From positions 1,054,001 through 1,118,000 of the forward strand of contig NZ_CP034726.1 of assembly GCF_004359375.1 (NCBI RefSeq): 64,000 nucleotides of DNA, in the 5' to 3' direction. Made by a program: the position numbers and the translations under genes. Under the pieces are notes generated by a model, which searched no databases, was not told the DNA's origin, and worked only from the letters and a program-made list of their open reading frames with translations. The number at the start of each line of letters is the position of its first letter. Position 1 is the stretch's first letter. Source of the DNA: Acetilactobacillus jinshanensis (lineage in GTDB: Bacteria; Bacillota; Bacilli; Lactobacillales; Lactobacillaceae). Positions 51,660 to 60,385 of the stretch are shown here, piece after piece.

Positions 51660-51938
51660 ATGGTTAATAAATCCGAATTACTTTCTAGTATGGTCAAAAA
51701 GACCGGCTTAACTAAGAAAGATGCTACCAAGGCATTAGATGCTTTTGTAGCAACTGTTAAAGACAGCTTAGCTAAGGGCCAGGGCATTCGATTAATCGGT
51801 TTCGGTAGTTTTACCGTTCGTCATCGAGCCGCCCGTAAAGGTCGTAACCCACAAACCGGTAAGGCCATTAAAATTTCTGCACGTAATGTACCCGCCTTTA
51901 AAGCTGGCAAAGGCTTAAAGGATAACGTTAATAAGTAA
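51660..51938 (+). CDS. hup: DNA-binding protein HU
   Basis: Histone-like nucleoid protein: N-terminal helices with KSELLSSMVKKTGLTKKDA, then the signature GFGSFTVRHRAARKGRNPQTG, the DNA-contact arm. 92 aa. TATAAT near 51622 and GGGAAGG at the start suggest strong expression. Confidence 0.96.
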   Translation: MVNKSELLSSMVKKTGLTKKDATKALDAFVATVKDSLAKGQGIRLIGFGSFTVRHRAARKGRNPQTGKAIKISARNVPAFKAGKGLKDNVNK

Positions 51939-51961
51939 TTAATATTACATTTGATTAATCT

Positions 51962-52006
51962 TAGGGGACAGCAGTGTGGTATAACATTGCGGTCCTTTAT
52001 TTTATT
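51962..52006 (+). terminator. terminator of hup
   Basis: GGGGACAGCAGTGT pairs with AACATTGCGGTCCTT, then T-rich sequence. Confidence 0.65.
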
Positions 52007-52023
52007 TTTAGGAGGCTTTTTCT

Positions 52024-52512
52024 ATGGATTTAAGTTTTGATAATAATACCACCTTAAATTTAGGTGATGCCACAGCTGACCATAGTGTCGTTGTATTTGC
52101 TAATTTAGGTTGCCCATGGTGCAAGCGCTGGTTCGTTAATAACTGGGCTGCCATGATGAAAGACGTTCAGGAACACAAGTTATCTGCTCATTTAAAGTTC
52201 TTGAATAAGCCAAAACAGCCATTACATAATGGTAACGTTGCTAACGGTTTTGTTGATTACAACAATCCTGATGATGGTGCTTTATTCGTTAAGAACGTTT
52301 ACAAGCATCAAGACATCTTAGATAACTTAACTAACGATAAAGATGTCGTTAACTTTTTAAAGACTCAGCTCAATGCTAAGCCCATCGTTAGTTCTAAAGC
52401 TAAGGACAAGATTAAATCTGAAGCTAAGAACAGTGGCGTTACATCTGTACCAACCATTTTCTTCGATGGTGTTAAGCACCCAGATAGTGGTTGGAACTTA
52501 CCACAAATGTAA
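52024..52512 (+). CDS. thioredoxin-fold thiol:disulfide oxidoreductase, DsbA-like
   Basis: Active-site C30-Pro-Trp-C33 and the cis-Pro motif SVPTIFF. There is no signal peptide, so it acts in the cytosol. At 162 aa it fits the FrnE/YjbH-like or DsbA-like group. GGAGG precedes the ATG by 9 nt. Its stop abuts that of the HAD gene on the other strand. Confidence 0.85.
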   Translation: MDLSFDNNTTLNLGDATADHSVVVFANLGCPWCKRWFVNNWAAMMKDVQEHKLSAHLKFLNKPKQPLHNGNVANGFVDYNNPDDGALFVKNVYKHQDILDNLTNDKDVVNFLKTQLNAKPIVSSKAKDKIKSEAKNSGVTSVPTIFFDGVKHPDSGWNLPQM

Positions 52513-53142
52513 TTAAAATAATTTTAAAATATCCCGTGGCTGCTTAAAGCAGTAACGGTATTGAGTGAAATGGACTTTTGGATCAGCGCCCCAGCCGGCG
52601 ATGCCGAAGTCCATTTTTGCGTTTTTAGCGGCATTCATATCAACTAAGGCATCCCCAATGTACAACGCATGCTTAGGATTGATACCCATTTGGTTGACAG
52701 CATGCAGTAAGGGTTCTGGCTCTGGTTTATGATATGGAATTGTGTCTGCGGTAACGGCTGTCCAAATCTTCTTCATGAATGGATAGGCGTTTAATAATTC
52801 ATTAACTTCTTGATCACCACCAGAAGTCACGATTGCGATTCCTGGTAATGTTTTTTGGTTAAGGCTTTTAAAGACATGCGAAATCCCCTTAAAAAGAACT
52901 GGTTTTAAATTTAGCCGAGCTTTTTCGTTTAAGTATTCCATTTCAAATTGATCCTGAAGTGATTCAGGAATTCTTAGATATTTAAAAGCTCGATCTAAAG
53001 TCATCGAAAACGTCTTCTTAAGTTGTTCAACGGATATCGGTTTATTATGTATTGCTAAAACGTTCGTCATCACTTTGGCGTAGGGCGGAAAGCTATCAAT
53101 TAAAGTTCCGTCAATATCAAATAGAATCGCTTGGTACTGCAT
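52513..53142 (-). CDS. HAD-superfamily phosphatase, phosphoglycolate phosphatase/PpaX-like
   Basis: Motif I DIDGTLIDS, motif II VTSGG, and motif IV GDALVDMNAAKNA, with the Lys in HKPEPEPL. 209 aa with the four-helix cap. Such enzymes hydrolyse small phosphoesters; the substrate is not fixed by sequence. Confidence 0.88.
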   Translation of the reverse strand: MQYQAILFDIDGTLIDSFPPYAKVMTNVLAIHNKPISVEQLKKTFSMTLDRAFKYLRIPESLQDQFEMEYLNEKARLNLKPVLFKGISHVFKSLNQKTLPGIAIVTSGGDQEVNELLNAYPFMKKIWTAVTADTIPYHKPEPEPLLHAVNQMGINPKHALYIGDALVDMNAAKNAKMDFGIAGWGADPKVHFTQYRYCFKQPRDILKLF

Positions 53143-53232
53143 ATTTTTAACTCCTTTATTTAAGTCACATCGTAAGGGAAATTAACTTTATGGTAAAATA
53201 AAACTATATCATTGTGAAAGGATGAAATAATT

Positions 53233-53418
53233 GTGCTTTCAACTGAAGCTAAGAACGGCTTGAATTATCATGGTGTCACTACCCACCACAATTGGAAGGG
53301 TGAAACGCACCATAATTTAAAGCATCCCAAACATAGCCATAAAGTATTAACCACAATCATCGTAATCGTTATTCTAGCAACTATTATTGTAGGCTTAGCT
53401 ATGAGTGCCTACTATTAA
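53233..53418 (+). CDS. small His-rich membrane-anchored protein, 61 aa
   Basis: The N-terminal half is rich in His (HHNWKGETHHNLKHPKHSHK) and the C-terminal half is one transmembrane helix. GTG start, about 10 nt after AAAGGA. The His cluster might bind metal; function unknown. A 75-aa gene follows 28 bp later. Confidence 0.5.
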   Translation: MLSTEAKNGLNYHGVTTHHNWKGETHHNLKHPKHSHKVLTTIIVIVILATIIVGLAMSAYY

Positions 53419-53445
53419 TATTTAATAAGAAAGAATGCATATTAA

Positions 53446-53673
53446 ATGCCTGCTGAAGATTTATACAAATTAATTTTACAAAACGTTAGTACGTTAGACC
53501 CGGGCGACGCCATCTTTGAACTGAAACAGTTAAATAAAATGACTCAGATTAACTTTGATAAAGAAATTGATTTATTAAGTGATCCAGACGTTACCGGTAA
53601 ACCAAACGTTCTTAAACAAGTTAATGAAATGATTACTAAGCAATTTACCGCTTGGCAAAAACAGAATCAATAA
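53446..53673 (+). CDS. hypothetical protein, 75 aa
   Basis: Acidic helical small protein, no family recognised. Directly upstream of the glyA promoter region. AGAAAGA sits about 12 nt before the ATG. Confidence 0.5.
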   Translation: MPAEDLYKLILQNVSTLDPGDAIFELKQLNKMTQINFDKEIDLLSDPDVTGKPNVLKQVNEMITKQFTAWQKQNQ

Positions 53674-53682
53674 TAATCCTGT

Positions 53683-53704
53683 AATTTATAATTAATTATA
53701 AATT
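53683..53704. promoter_or_regulatory. 22-bp perfect palindrome upstream of glyA
   Basis: AATTTATAATT / AATTATAAATT without a spacer. It could be a regulator site or a weak terminator-like hairpin of the gene before. Confidence 0.35.
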
Positions 53705-53739
53705 ATTAATAAAATGACAAAGACGGAGGTCATTATTAA

Positions 53740-54981
53740 GTGAGATACGATTATAAGAAGGCTGATCCCAAATTATGGGGTGCCATTGCGAACGAAGAAA
53801 AACGTCAACAGAACACTATTGAATTAATTGCGTCTGAAAACATCGTTTCAAATGCGGTCCGTGCCGCACAAGGCTCGGTATTAACTAATAAGTATGCTGA
53901 AGGTTATCCTGGCCATCGTTATTACGGTGGTTGTCAGTATATTGACCAAGTTGAACAATTAGCAATCGATCGTGCCAAGAAATTATTCCATGCCGAATAC
54001 GCTAACGTTCAGCCATATTCAGGTACTGAAGCAAACTTGGAAACCTATGCTGCGTTTCTTAAGCGTGGTGACGGGATCTTAAGTATGTCACTTAACGCTG
54101 GTGGCCACATCAGTCATGGCGCGCCATTTAGTCAAGCCGGCCATTTATATGACGTTCATTTTTATGGCTTGGATCCAAAGACGGAACGGATTAATTATGA
54201 TCAAGTTGCTAAATTAGCTAAGAAGTACCAACCAAAGTTAATCATTGCGGGTGCTTCTGCTTATAGTCGAATCATTGATTGGAAGAAATTCAGAAAGATT
54301 GCCGATGCTGTTGGTGCTTACTTAATGGTCGACATGGCTCATATTGCGGGATTAGTTGCCACCGGCTTACATCCCAGTCCAATCGGTATTGCTGACGTTG
54401 TCACGACAACTACCCATAAAACCTTACGTGGTCCGCGTGGTGGTATGATCTTATCCCAAGCTAAATATGCTAAACGGATTAATCATGCTGTATTCCCACG
54501 TTACCAGGGCGGTCCGTTAGAGCACGTTATCGCTGGTAAAGCCGCTATGTTATACGAAGACCTACAGCCTGAATACAAGCAGTATTGTAAGCAGATCATC
54601 AAGAACGCGCAGGCAATGGCCGAAGTCTTTAATAATGATTCACAGGTCCGAGTCATTTCCGGTGGTACAGATAATCATTTAATGATCCTCGATCTTCGTA
54701 AGACTAATTTAACTGGTAACGATCTTCAGAATAAATTAGACTCCGTTAACATTACAACTAATAAGGAAGTTATTCCAAATGACCCACGTGGACCTGTTGA
54801 AACCAGTGGCTTACGTTTAGGAACACCCGCGATTACATCTCGTGGCTTTAAAGAAGCCGATGCTGCAGAAGTCGCCAAGTTAATCCTAACGGTAATTCAT
54901 CATTTTAACGATGCTTCCGCTTTGAGCAATGTTAAAAAACAAGTTCATCAATTAACCAGTCAGCATCCAATTCACGATTAA
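53740..54981 (+). CDS. glyA: serine hydroxymethyltransferase
   Basis: PLP enzyme interconverting serine and glycine and loading one-carbon units on tetrahydrofolate. The PLP Lys is in [14 protein letters not shown], and the start reads [22 protein letters not shown]. 413 aa, complete. GTG start after GGAGG. folD follows 12 bp later. Confidence 0.96.
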   Translation: MRYDYKKADPKLWGAIANEEKRQQNTIELIASENIVSNAVRAAQGSVLTNKYAEGYPGHRYYGGCQYIDQVEQLAIDRAKKLFHAEYANVQPYSGTEANLETYAAFLKRGDGILSMSLNAGGHISHGAPFSQAGHLYDVHFYGLDPKTERINYDQVAKLAKKYQPKLIIAGASAYSRIIDWKKFRKIADAVGAYLMVDMAHIAGLVATGLHPSPIGIADVVTTTTHKTLRGPRGGMILSQAKYAKRINHAVFPRYQGGPLEHVIAGKAAMLYEDLQPEYKQYCKQIIKNAQAMAEVFNNDSQVRVISGGTDNHLMILDLRKTNLTGNDLQNKLDSVNITTNKEVIPNDPRGPVETSGLRLGTPAITSRGFKEADAAEVAKLILTVIHHFNDASALSNVKKQVHQLTSQHPIHD

Positions 54982-54993
54982 TAGGGCGATTAG

Positions 54994-55857
54994 ATGGCAA
55001 CGTTAATTGATGGTCGAAAGCTTGCTAGAAAAGTTAACCAAAATACTCGAAAGCAAGTTAATTTGTTAAAGCAACACGATATCATACCTGAATTAGCTGT
55101 AATCATGGTTGGTGAGAATCCCGCTAATTTATTGTACGTTCACATGAAAGATCGGATGGCAAAACGATTAGGGATTAAATCAATTGTTAATCATTTGTCA
55201 GATTCGATTACTCAGGTTCAATTAATTCAGATTATTCATAAGTATAATCGTGATCCTAAGATTAACGGAATTTTAGTTCAATCACCATTGCCAAAGCACA
55301 TTAACGAACAATTAATTGATTACCAGATTGATCCTAAGAAAGATGTTGATGGCTTTAATCCCGTTAACATGGGTCGATTGTTTCTAAATGAACCTGGATT
55401 TTATCCAGTTGCTTGTACGCCGTTAGGTATTATACGATTATTGAAAGAATATCGTGTCCGACTTAAAGGGCAAAATGTTGTTATTATTGGAGCTAGCCAA
55501 ATCGTTGGCCGACCGTTATTAGGATTGATGATTAACGCTAATGCATCGGTAACGGTATTGAATGTTTTTACCAAAAATTTAGCAAGATATACTAAATCAG
55601 CTGACATAATTATCTCAGCAACTGGTCAAGTTAATTTGTTAAATGGCTCAGACGTTAAACCTGGTTGTACCATTATTGACGTTGGTGAAAATCATGATGC
55701 TAATGGTAAGTTAGTTGGTGACGTCAATTTTGCTAATGCTGAAAAAGTTGCTGGTAAAATCACACCGGTACCTGGCGGCGTCGGGCCAATGACGATTGCC
55801 ATGTTGATGCAGCAAACCGTTAAATTGTGTAAGTGGCATCATAATTTACTGAAATGA
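54994..55857 (+). CDS. folD: bifunctional methylenetetrahydrofolate dehydrogenase/cyclohydrolase
   Basis: Oxidises 5,10-methylene-THF and opens it to 10-formyl-THF, the donor for purine synthesis. ILVQSPLPKHI, DGFNPVNMGRL, the NADP motif GASQIVGRPL and TPVPGGVGPMTIAMLM are present. 287 aa. AGGGCGATTAG is a modest site. It forms a one-carbon pair with glyA; the integrase gene follows 6 bp later. Confidence 0.95.
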   Translation: MATLIDGRKLARKVNQNTRKQVNLLKQHDIIPELAVIMVGENPANLLYVHMKDRMAKRLGIKSIVNHLSDSITQVQLIQIIHKYNRDPKINGILVQSPLPKHINEQLIDYQIDPKKDVDGFNPVNMGRLFLNEPGFYPVACTPLGIIRLLKEYRVRLKGQNVVIIGASQIVGRPLLGLMINANASVTVLNVFTKNLARYTKSADIIISATGQVNLLNGSDVKPGCTIIDVGENHDANGKLVGDVNFANAEKVAGKITPVPGGVGPMTIAMLMQQTVKLCKWHHNLLK

Positions 55858-55863
55858 TTAGAG

Positions 55864-56997
55864 ATGAATCATGAGTTGAAGTACTTTTATTTAAAAACTA
55901 ATAAAGGCATCTTTTACTACCATCAAAATGGGAAACGCTGTTATGGATACCGAATCACTTATTTTGACGCTAATCATAAACGCCATGAAAAAAGTAAACG
56001 TGGCTTTAGTACCAGTCGTGACGCATTACAAGCTCAACGAAAAGCTAATCGATATGTTGAAAGTATGACAACTCATGATTATACGGTTGCTCAATGGTGT
56101 CAACAATTTCTCATCACCATTAAACCAATTCGTAAAGTAACAACGTATTATAATTACAAACGTTTATTAGACGAAGACATTATTCCATATGTTGGTAACG
56201 TTAAATTGGTTGACTTACGAATGAATACTTATGAAAATCAATGCATTAGTAAATTATATCAACGTGGCTTATCTCGCAAAACGATTGTTAATGCTAACGC
56301 ACGTTTTCAAACGGTAATTAATTCTGCCGTTAAAAATCAGTTCCTAAAAATCAATCCAATTGCACACGCAATATTATCTAATCGAAATCAACGACCGCGT
56401 AAGATGATTATGAATGATGAGCAATTAAAGAAGTTCAATCAAAATATAAAGCATCATTCGTTATTAGTTCAAGTGATTTTTGAAACGTTAGAACATACTG
56501 GAATGCGATTGGGAGAATTATTGGGGTTATCGTGGAACGATGTTGATCTTAATAAACGAATTGTTAAAATTCGTCACACACGAGATAATTTTGGATTACG
56601 CCGACCCAAAACTAGTCATAGTATTCGAACGTTTGCGATTAATCCGCAGTTAAATGACTTGCTAAAAAAATACGCCATATATTGCAAAAAACATTTTCAT
56701 TTGGATAGTCCATTAATTATCCGAGGGAAGCATGGTAAGCCATTACGTCCAAATATGGTTCCAGTTAAACTGAAGCAATTATTAGATGAATGCGGATTAA
56801 GTAAAATGAAAGGTAGATTTACACCGCATTCATTTCGTCATATGTTTGCAAGTCGATTGATTTCGCATGGTGTAAATATCATTATGGTGTCTAAAATATT
56901 GGGTCATGCAAACCCAGATATTACGATGAAGATTTATGCTCAGTCAGCACCAAATCAAATTGCCGATATTTATAATGCTGAAAAGCATATTAAATAG
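55864..56997 (+). CDS. int: tyrosine recombinase / phage-type integrase
   Basis: An N-terminal AP2-like arm-binding region and SAM-like core-binding domain (about 70-165) are followed by the catalytic domain with Arg in HTGMRLGELLGL, Lys region near IRHTRDN, His-x-x-Arg in TPHSFRHMFAS, GHANPDITMKIY with the Tyr nucleophile. 377 aa, all residues present. It sits 6 bp after folD, as if in the operon. No excisionase, repressor or structural phage gene adjoins, so it is an orphan of a former mobile element. Confidence 0.88.
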   Translation: MNHELKYFYLKTNKGIFYYHQNGKRCYGYRITYFDANHKRHEKSKRGFSTSRDALQAQRKANRYVESMTTHDYTVAQWCQQFLITIKPIRKVTTYYNYKRLLDEDIIPYVGNVKLVDLRMNTYENQCISKLYQRGLSRKTIVNANARFQTVINSAVKNQFLKINPIAHAILSNRNQRPRKMIMNDEQLKKFNQNIKHHSLLVQVIFETLEHTGMRLGELLGLSWNDVDLNKRIVKIRHTRDNFGLRRPKTSHSIRTFAINPQLNDLLKKYAIYCKKHFHLDSPLIIRGKHGKPLRPNMVPVKLKQLLDECGLSKMKGRFTPHSFRHMFASRLISHGVNIIMVSKILGHANPDITMKIYAQSAPNQIADIYNAEKHIK

Positions 56998-56999
56998 TC

Positions 57000-57080
57000 A
57001 AAACATCATTTTGTTGTTGATGTGGGATATATGTGGGACGTAATTTTAGAAATCATGTATAATTCCTATGCTATTAGTAA
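57000..57080. repeat. direct repeats after the integrase gene, possible attachment or arm sites
   Basis: GATGTGGGATATATGTGGGACG (near 57019-57040) contains two copies of ATGTGGGA. Such short repeats next to an integrase often mark arm sites or the attachment core. I could not find the partner copy. Confidence 0.35.
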
Positions 57081-57087
57081 TTATAAA

Positions 57088-57135
57088 AAGACTAGTGATT
57101 AACATATAGTTAATCACTAGTCTTAATATATTTTT
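57088..57135. terminator. bidirectional terminator after the integrase gene
   Basis: AAGACTAGTGATTAAC pairs with GTTAATCACTAGTCTT around a short loop, then T-rich sequence. Confidence 0.8.
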
Positions 57136-57154
57136 TATAGACAAGAATAAAATA

Positions 57155-57200
57155 AAAATCCTGATTCACATCAAATTCATGGAATTAGGATTTTTTTATA
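57155..57200. terminator. second terminator, facing both strands
   Basis: AAAATCCTGATTC pairs with GGAATTAGGATTTT (G-T pairs), then TTTT. It ends the minus-strand 57217 gene. Confidence 0.7.
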
Positions 57201-57216
57201 TCTAATATATTAAATG

Positions 57217-57501
57217 CTATCTCATCGTTCGATCCAATATCTTCATCTGATCATAGACAACGTATGAGATACACCAAGCAGTTAAAATAATTAAAACTAA
57301 GAACAACGGAATTAACAAGAAAATATTATGGATAAACGCAATTCCCAATGATTCTAAAAATAAGCCTACCGTTAACGTAACGTCTAACTTGGCTCGTAAA
57401 CCATGATGAATATCGTACGTGATGTAACGAATCACGTTAAAGATCCATAATAAATCCATAATTCCAATATCAAATTGCATCAAAGAAAGAAAAGCTGACA
57501 T
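57217..57501 (-). CDS. small membrane protein, 94 aa
   Basis: Three hydrophobic segments (about 12-26, 42-58 and 62-80). The family is unknown to me. The ribosome binding site is weak (AAGAAAAGAATGG). Confidence 0.55.
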   Translation of the reverse strand: MSAFLSLMQFDIGIMDLLWIFNVIRYITYDIHHGLRAKLDVTLTVGLFLESLGIAFIHNIFLLIPLFLVLIILTAWCISYVVYDQMKILDRTMR

Positions 57502-57540
57502 AGATTTTGGTTACTTCCATTCTTTTCTTTTGATTAGTAC

Positions 57541-57957
57541 TTATCTGACGTCAAAGTTCGATAACATCTTACGACGTTTATGAGAAACCTTATTTTCATA
57601 TAATGACGATAAATTATCTTTATCAGTCGTCTTCATTGGACTAACTCGGAAATGGTCATCGATTGCCAATAACGTGTTGGCAGTCTTTGCTGGATGAGCT
57701 GATAACCAATCTAACGGATCAGTAATCCCAAACTTTTGCGGTGTTAGATGATGATCATTTAACGCGTTTAAAATCCAAGCAAAATGGTATAAATTAGTTA
57801 GATAATCTTGACCAACGACAGCATCAAGGCTGGGCTGCGGACTTAACATGTAAATATATTCACGATTAGCTTTCGAATTATGTTCGATGATTCCGACCAT
57901 GGTTGATTGATTAGCGTCATGGTATGTTAATGAATAGAATTTCTGAATAAAAATCAC
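57541..57957 (-). CDS. hypothetical protein, about 138 aa, start uncertain
   Basis: Soluble protein, family unknown. The strongest site is AGGGTG, and in frame after it lie GTG (57957, inside the site), ATT, TTT, ATT; the frame also extends to a TTG at 57972 without a site. The start could be the GTG, or the second ATT with a 6-nt spacing. The context nearly repeats the 39265 start (GGTGATTTTTATTC). Confidence 0.5.
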   Translation of the reverse strand: MIFIQKFYSLTYHDANQSTMVGIIEHNSKANREYIYMLSPQPSLDAVVGQDYLTNLYHFAWILNALNDHHLTPQKFGITDPLDWLSAHPAKTANTLLAIDDHFRVSPMKTTDKDNLSSLYENKVSHKRRKMLSNFDVR

Positions 57958-58021
57958 CCTGTTGTTTTTCAAATTCGGTTAAAAGTAATTACATTAATAA
58001 TTATATCACGTTAAATTAAAA

Positions 58022-58213
58022 TTAATGAACCTTCCGAAATAAAAAGACCATTAATACAGCTACTAACAGAATAATGATAACACTAACAATATTTAGGTCA
58101 TTAATTAACATAATTCCTAAAGCTAGTGATAAAAGAATTAATAATGCAACGATACCCAGTATACATAGATGATAAAAAAAGATGATCCATCGTATTAATC
58201 TGGATTGATGCAT
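58022..58213 (-). CDS. small two-helix membrane protein, 63 aa
   Basis: Two long hydrophobic segments (about 8-32 and 38-58) with basic ends. AGAAAGCGGT 5 nt before the ATG. Unknown function. Confidence 0.6.
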   Translation of the reverse strand: MHQSRLIRWIIFFYHLCILGIVALLILLSLALGIMLINDLNIVSVIIILLVAVLMVFLFRKVH

Positions 58214-58318
58214 AATATACCGCTTTCTAAATTATAAACAAAATTCGGTCTACTTAACTATTCATTAATATTATATAATATTAGTAGGAAATAAAAACGT
58301 AACGAGAGAAGAAATTAT

Positions 58319-59548
58319 ATGCTGATTGATGTATCGATAGTAATCTTGGTAAGTGTCCTTTATTATCTAACTTGTAGCCTATCAAGAATTCTTAACTTAA
58401 TTGGTGGGGTCTTATTGGTTTACCTACTGTGCTGGGCCGTTGGTGTTAACGTAGCACATGAAGCCCTGGTGTCTGAAATTGAATTTGTCGTCATCGTAAT
58501 CGTCATTAATGTTTGGATGGCGATTCACAGTCATAACTTAATTGACGAAAGTAAAACTTCTCGAATGAGTAAATTTCACCATCATCATAGTAACCATGTT
58601 TATGCCACTCGAAATCGTCTGAATAATTTTCATCTAAAAGGTATTAGTGATCACTTTAAAGCGACCCCAGAAGTATATTTACAGACGATAAAGACCCAGC
58701 TTGATAAAATTAATAAATACGTCAGTCAGCATAGTGATTATAATCAATTTAATCAGTTAATAAAATCACTTCAGGTCATTCAAGCTGAAATTGATGACAT
58801 TAATTATCATTTAGATTTACCAATGCAGGTTAACTTCCCGCACGGATTAAAACGACTAATTCATCAATATTATATAATTCTTCATGAATATCACGTTGAA
58901 GAAAAAGCTCGTAATCAAGAAATGATAATCGCTGATGTTTTTAGTCACGGTGCTAAAAATCCGGCTAAGAAAAACGTCTTCTTACACGTAAATTTACGGT
59001 TCCCCTACCAACGTTTAATTCATGACCGAATTACTCATCAAATCGATCTCTTGGTTATTAACTCAAAAGGTGTTTTTGCATTTACGTTATTGGATAACGT
59101 TGCCAACCCATTGATCGTTAATCGAAACGATGAAATTGCCAGTGGCGACATTAAGTCAAAACGCTATCATAATTTACAATCGGTTATTAATTTAAAGAAT
59201 GAACTAAACGTTAACTACGATGCCGTTGAAGATTTAATTCCGCATCATATTAACGTCATACCACGAGTCGGTGTAATTTGTACCGATCCTAAAGTGACAA
59301 TTCAATTAAAGGATCCAAAGTTTAAGATGATTAAGCCTCAGCAGATTGATTCGTTAATGGCAAAACTTCCAGAAGTCTTAACACCTGGTCAAGTCCACGA
59401 TGTTGCAAATGCCTTTCGTGACTGCTTTACACGAAGTAAAAAGTATGAATGGCACGTCTTTGACACCCGAACCCAATCCATTATTTCAAGCTTGCTATGG
59501 TATCAAGATCAAGTTAAATCGCTTGATCATAAGTTAATTGGTTATTAA
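58319..59548 (+). CDS. NERD-like domain membrane protein, 409 aa
   Basis: Two N-terminal transmembrane helices (about 5-40 and 55-70) with a His cluster (FHHHHSNH), a helical linker (residues 105-195), then a C-terminal domain like nuclease-related NERD domains: HQIDLLVINSKGVFAF matches QIDxxVIxxxGIF. NERD enzymes continue with an E-x-K motif; here the place reads TLLDN, so catalytic residues seem lost. Function unknown. Confidence 0.55.
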   Translation: MLIDVSIVILVSVLYYLTCSLSRILNLIGGVLLVYLLCWAVGVNVAHEALVSEIEFVVIVIVINVWMAIHSHNLIDESKTSRMSKFHHHHSNHVYATRNRLNNFHLKGISDHFKATPEVYLQTIKTQLDKINKYVSQHSDYNQFNQLIKSLQVIQAEIDDINYHLDLPMQVNFPHGLKRLIHQYYIILHEYHVEEKARNQEMIIADVFSHGAKNPAKKNVFLHVNLRFPYQRLIHDRITHQIDLLVINSKGVFAFTLLDNVANPLIVNRNDEIASGDIKSKRYHNLQSVINLKNELNVNYDAVEDLIPHHINVIPRVGVICTDPKVTIQLKDPKFKMIKPQQIDSLMAKLPEVLTPGQVHDVANAFRDCFTRSKKYEWHVFDTRTQSIISSLLWYQDQVKSLDHKLIGY

Positions 59549-59570
59549 ACATTTATTAATATAATTATGG

Positions 59571-59597
59571 AGTCGCTAAATTATTAGCGACTTTTTA
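59571..59597 (+). terminator. terminator of the NERD-like gene
   Basis: AGTCGCTAA pairs with TTAGCGACT, then TTTTATTT. Confidence 0.8.
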
Positions 59598-59604
59598 TTT
59601 ACCC

Positions 59605-59760
59605 TTATTCATTAAATTTTTGACGTAATTTATCAATTAATCGATCATCAAAAATCTTACAAGCTTTACTAGCATAAGATTGCTTCTGATCCTGGATTGC
59701 CCAGATGATTAATAACTTCGCTTCCTGTCGACTTAGTTGAAGTGTGACTGATTTTCGCAT
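59605..59760 (-). CDS. small helical protein, 51 aa
   Basis: The ATG is preceded by AAGAAGG. A basic helical peptide (RKSVTLQLSRQEAKLLIIWAIQDQ... KLRQKFNE) that is soluble and of unknown family. Confidence 0.5.
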   Translation of the reverse strand: MRKSVTLQLSRQEAKLLIIWAIQDQKQSYASKACKIFDDRLIDKLRQKFNE

Positions 59761-59785
59761 TATAAAACCTTCTTAGTTTAGGATA

Positions 59786-59822
59786 CAAAAAGAGCGCTGT
59801 CGTTTTGGGCGGTGCTCTTTTT
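59786..59822. terminator. bidirectional terminator
   Basis: AAAAAGAGCGCTGTC pairs with GGCGGTGCTCTTTTT (one or two G-U pairs). Confidence 0.75.
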
Positions 59823-59846
59823 GAATATTAATTATGGCAAATGAAT

Positions 59847-60285
59847 TTATTTAATGTTGATGTTGTGGCCATCATTTTGCTTAGAGGCTTGCTTTGGTAA
59901 GTTAACCTTTAATAGACCCCCCATCATACTTGGCACTGATCTTACTAAAGTTAACGTTTGGTAAGTAAAATGCACGAGCAACGTTGCTGTTAGAACGTTC
60001 TTTACGGAGGACACGGCCTTTGTTGTTCTTAGTTTCACGGTGCATGTTATGAGTAGCTTCAATTCGTAAAGTATTATTACGGTAATCCATGTGAATACTG
60101 CTCTTCTTGAAGCCTGGTAATTCAGCGGTTACGTGATAAGCTTTACCATCATCAGTAACATCGGTTCGCATGTTGTTAGCCATCTTTGGCATTGATTCAA
60201 CCATGCTTCGGCCTAAGTTACCGAAGAAGTTATTCATTGGTTCATCAAAATCATCATTAAATGGGTCCATTAAATCGTTACTCAT
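59847..60285 (-). pseudogene. hsp20: Hsp20 small heat-shock protein, frameshifted at a G6 tract
   Basis: Alpha-crystallin domain chaperone that holds unfolded proteins. It starts MSNDLMDPFND with AGGAGGAATC upstream. TAELPGFKKSSIHMDY and the beta strands are present to ISAKYDGG, where the frame goes to SIKG and stops at 59902. If the six-base G tract (plus-strand C at 59917-59922) had five, the frame would read GGLLKVNLPKQ and end at 59847, the normal C-terminal strand of Hsp20. So it is a one-base insertion, real or an assembly error. Confidence 0.85.
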
Positions 60286-60385
60286 AATGATTCCTCCTTA
60301 ACTTAAACAAACTATTAACTCTGGAGGCCTACCTCAGCTTCCATAATCAATACTAAATATAAGCAGGGAAGAGTCAACGATCGTG

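Noticed and set aside
53683-53704. T-box or other riboswitch ahead of glyA
   Set aside because: The palindrome is only 22 bp of A and T; the conserved T-box sequence and specifier loop are not present in the short leader.
47414-56997. A prophage linking the PolB-like gene and the integrase
   Set aside because: Between them lie HU, glyA, folD, a HAD phosphatase and other chromosomal genes; no terminase, portal, capsid or tail gene is present.
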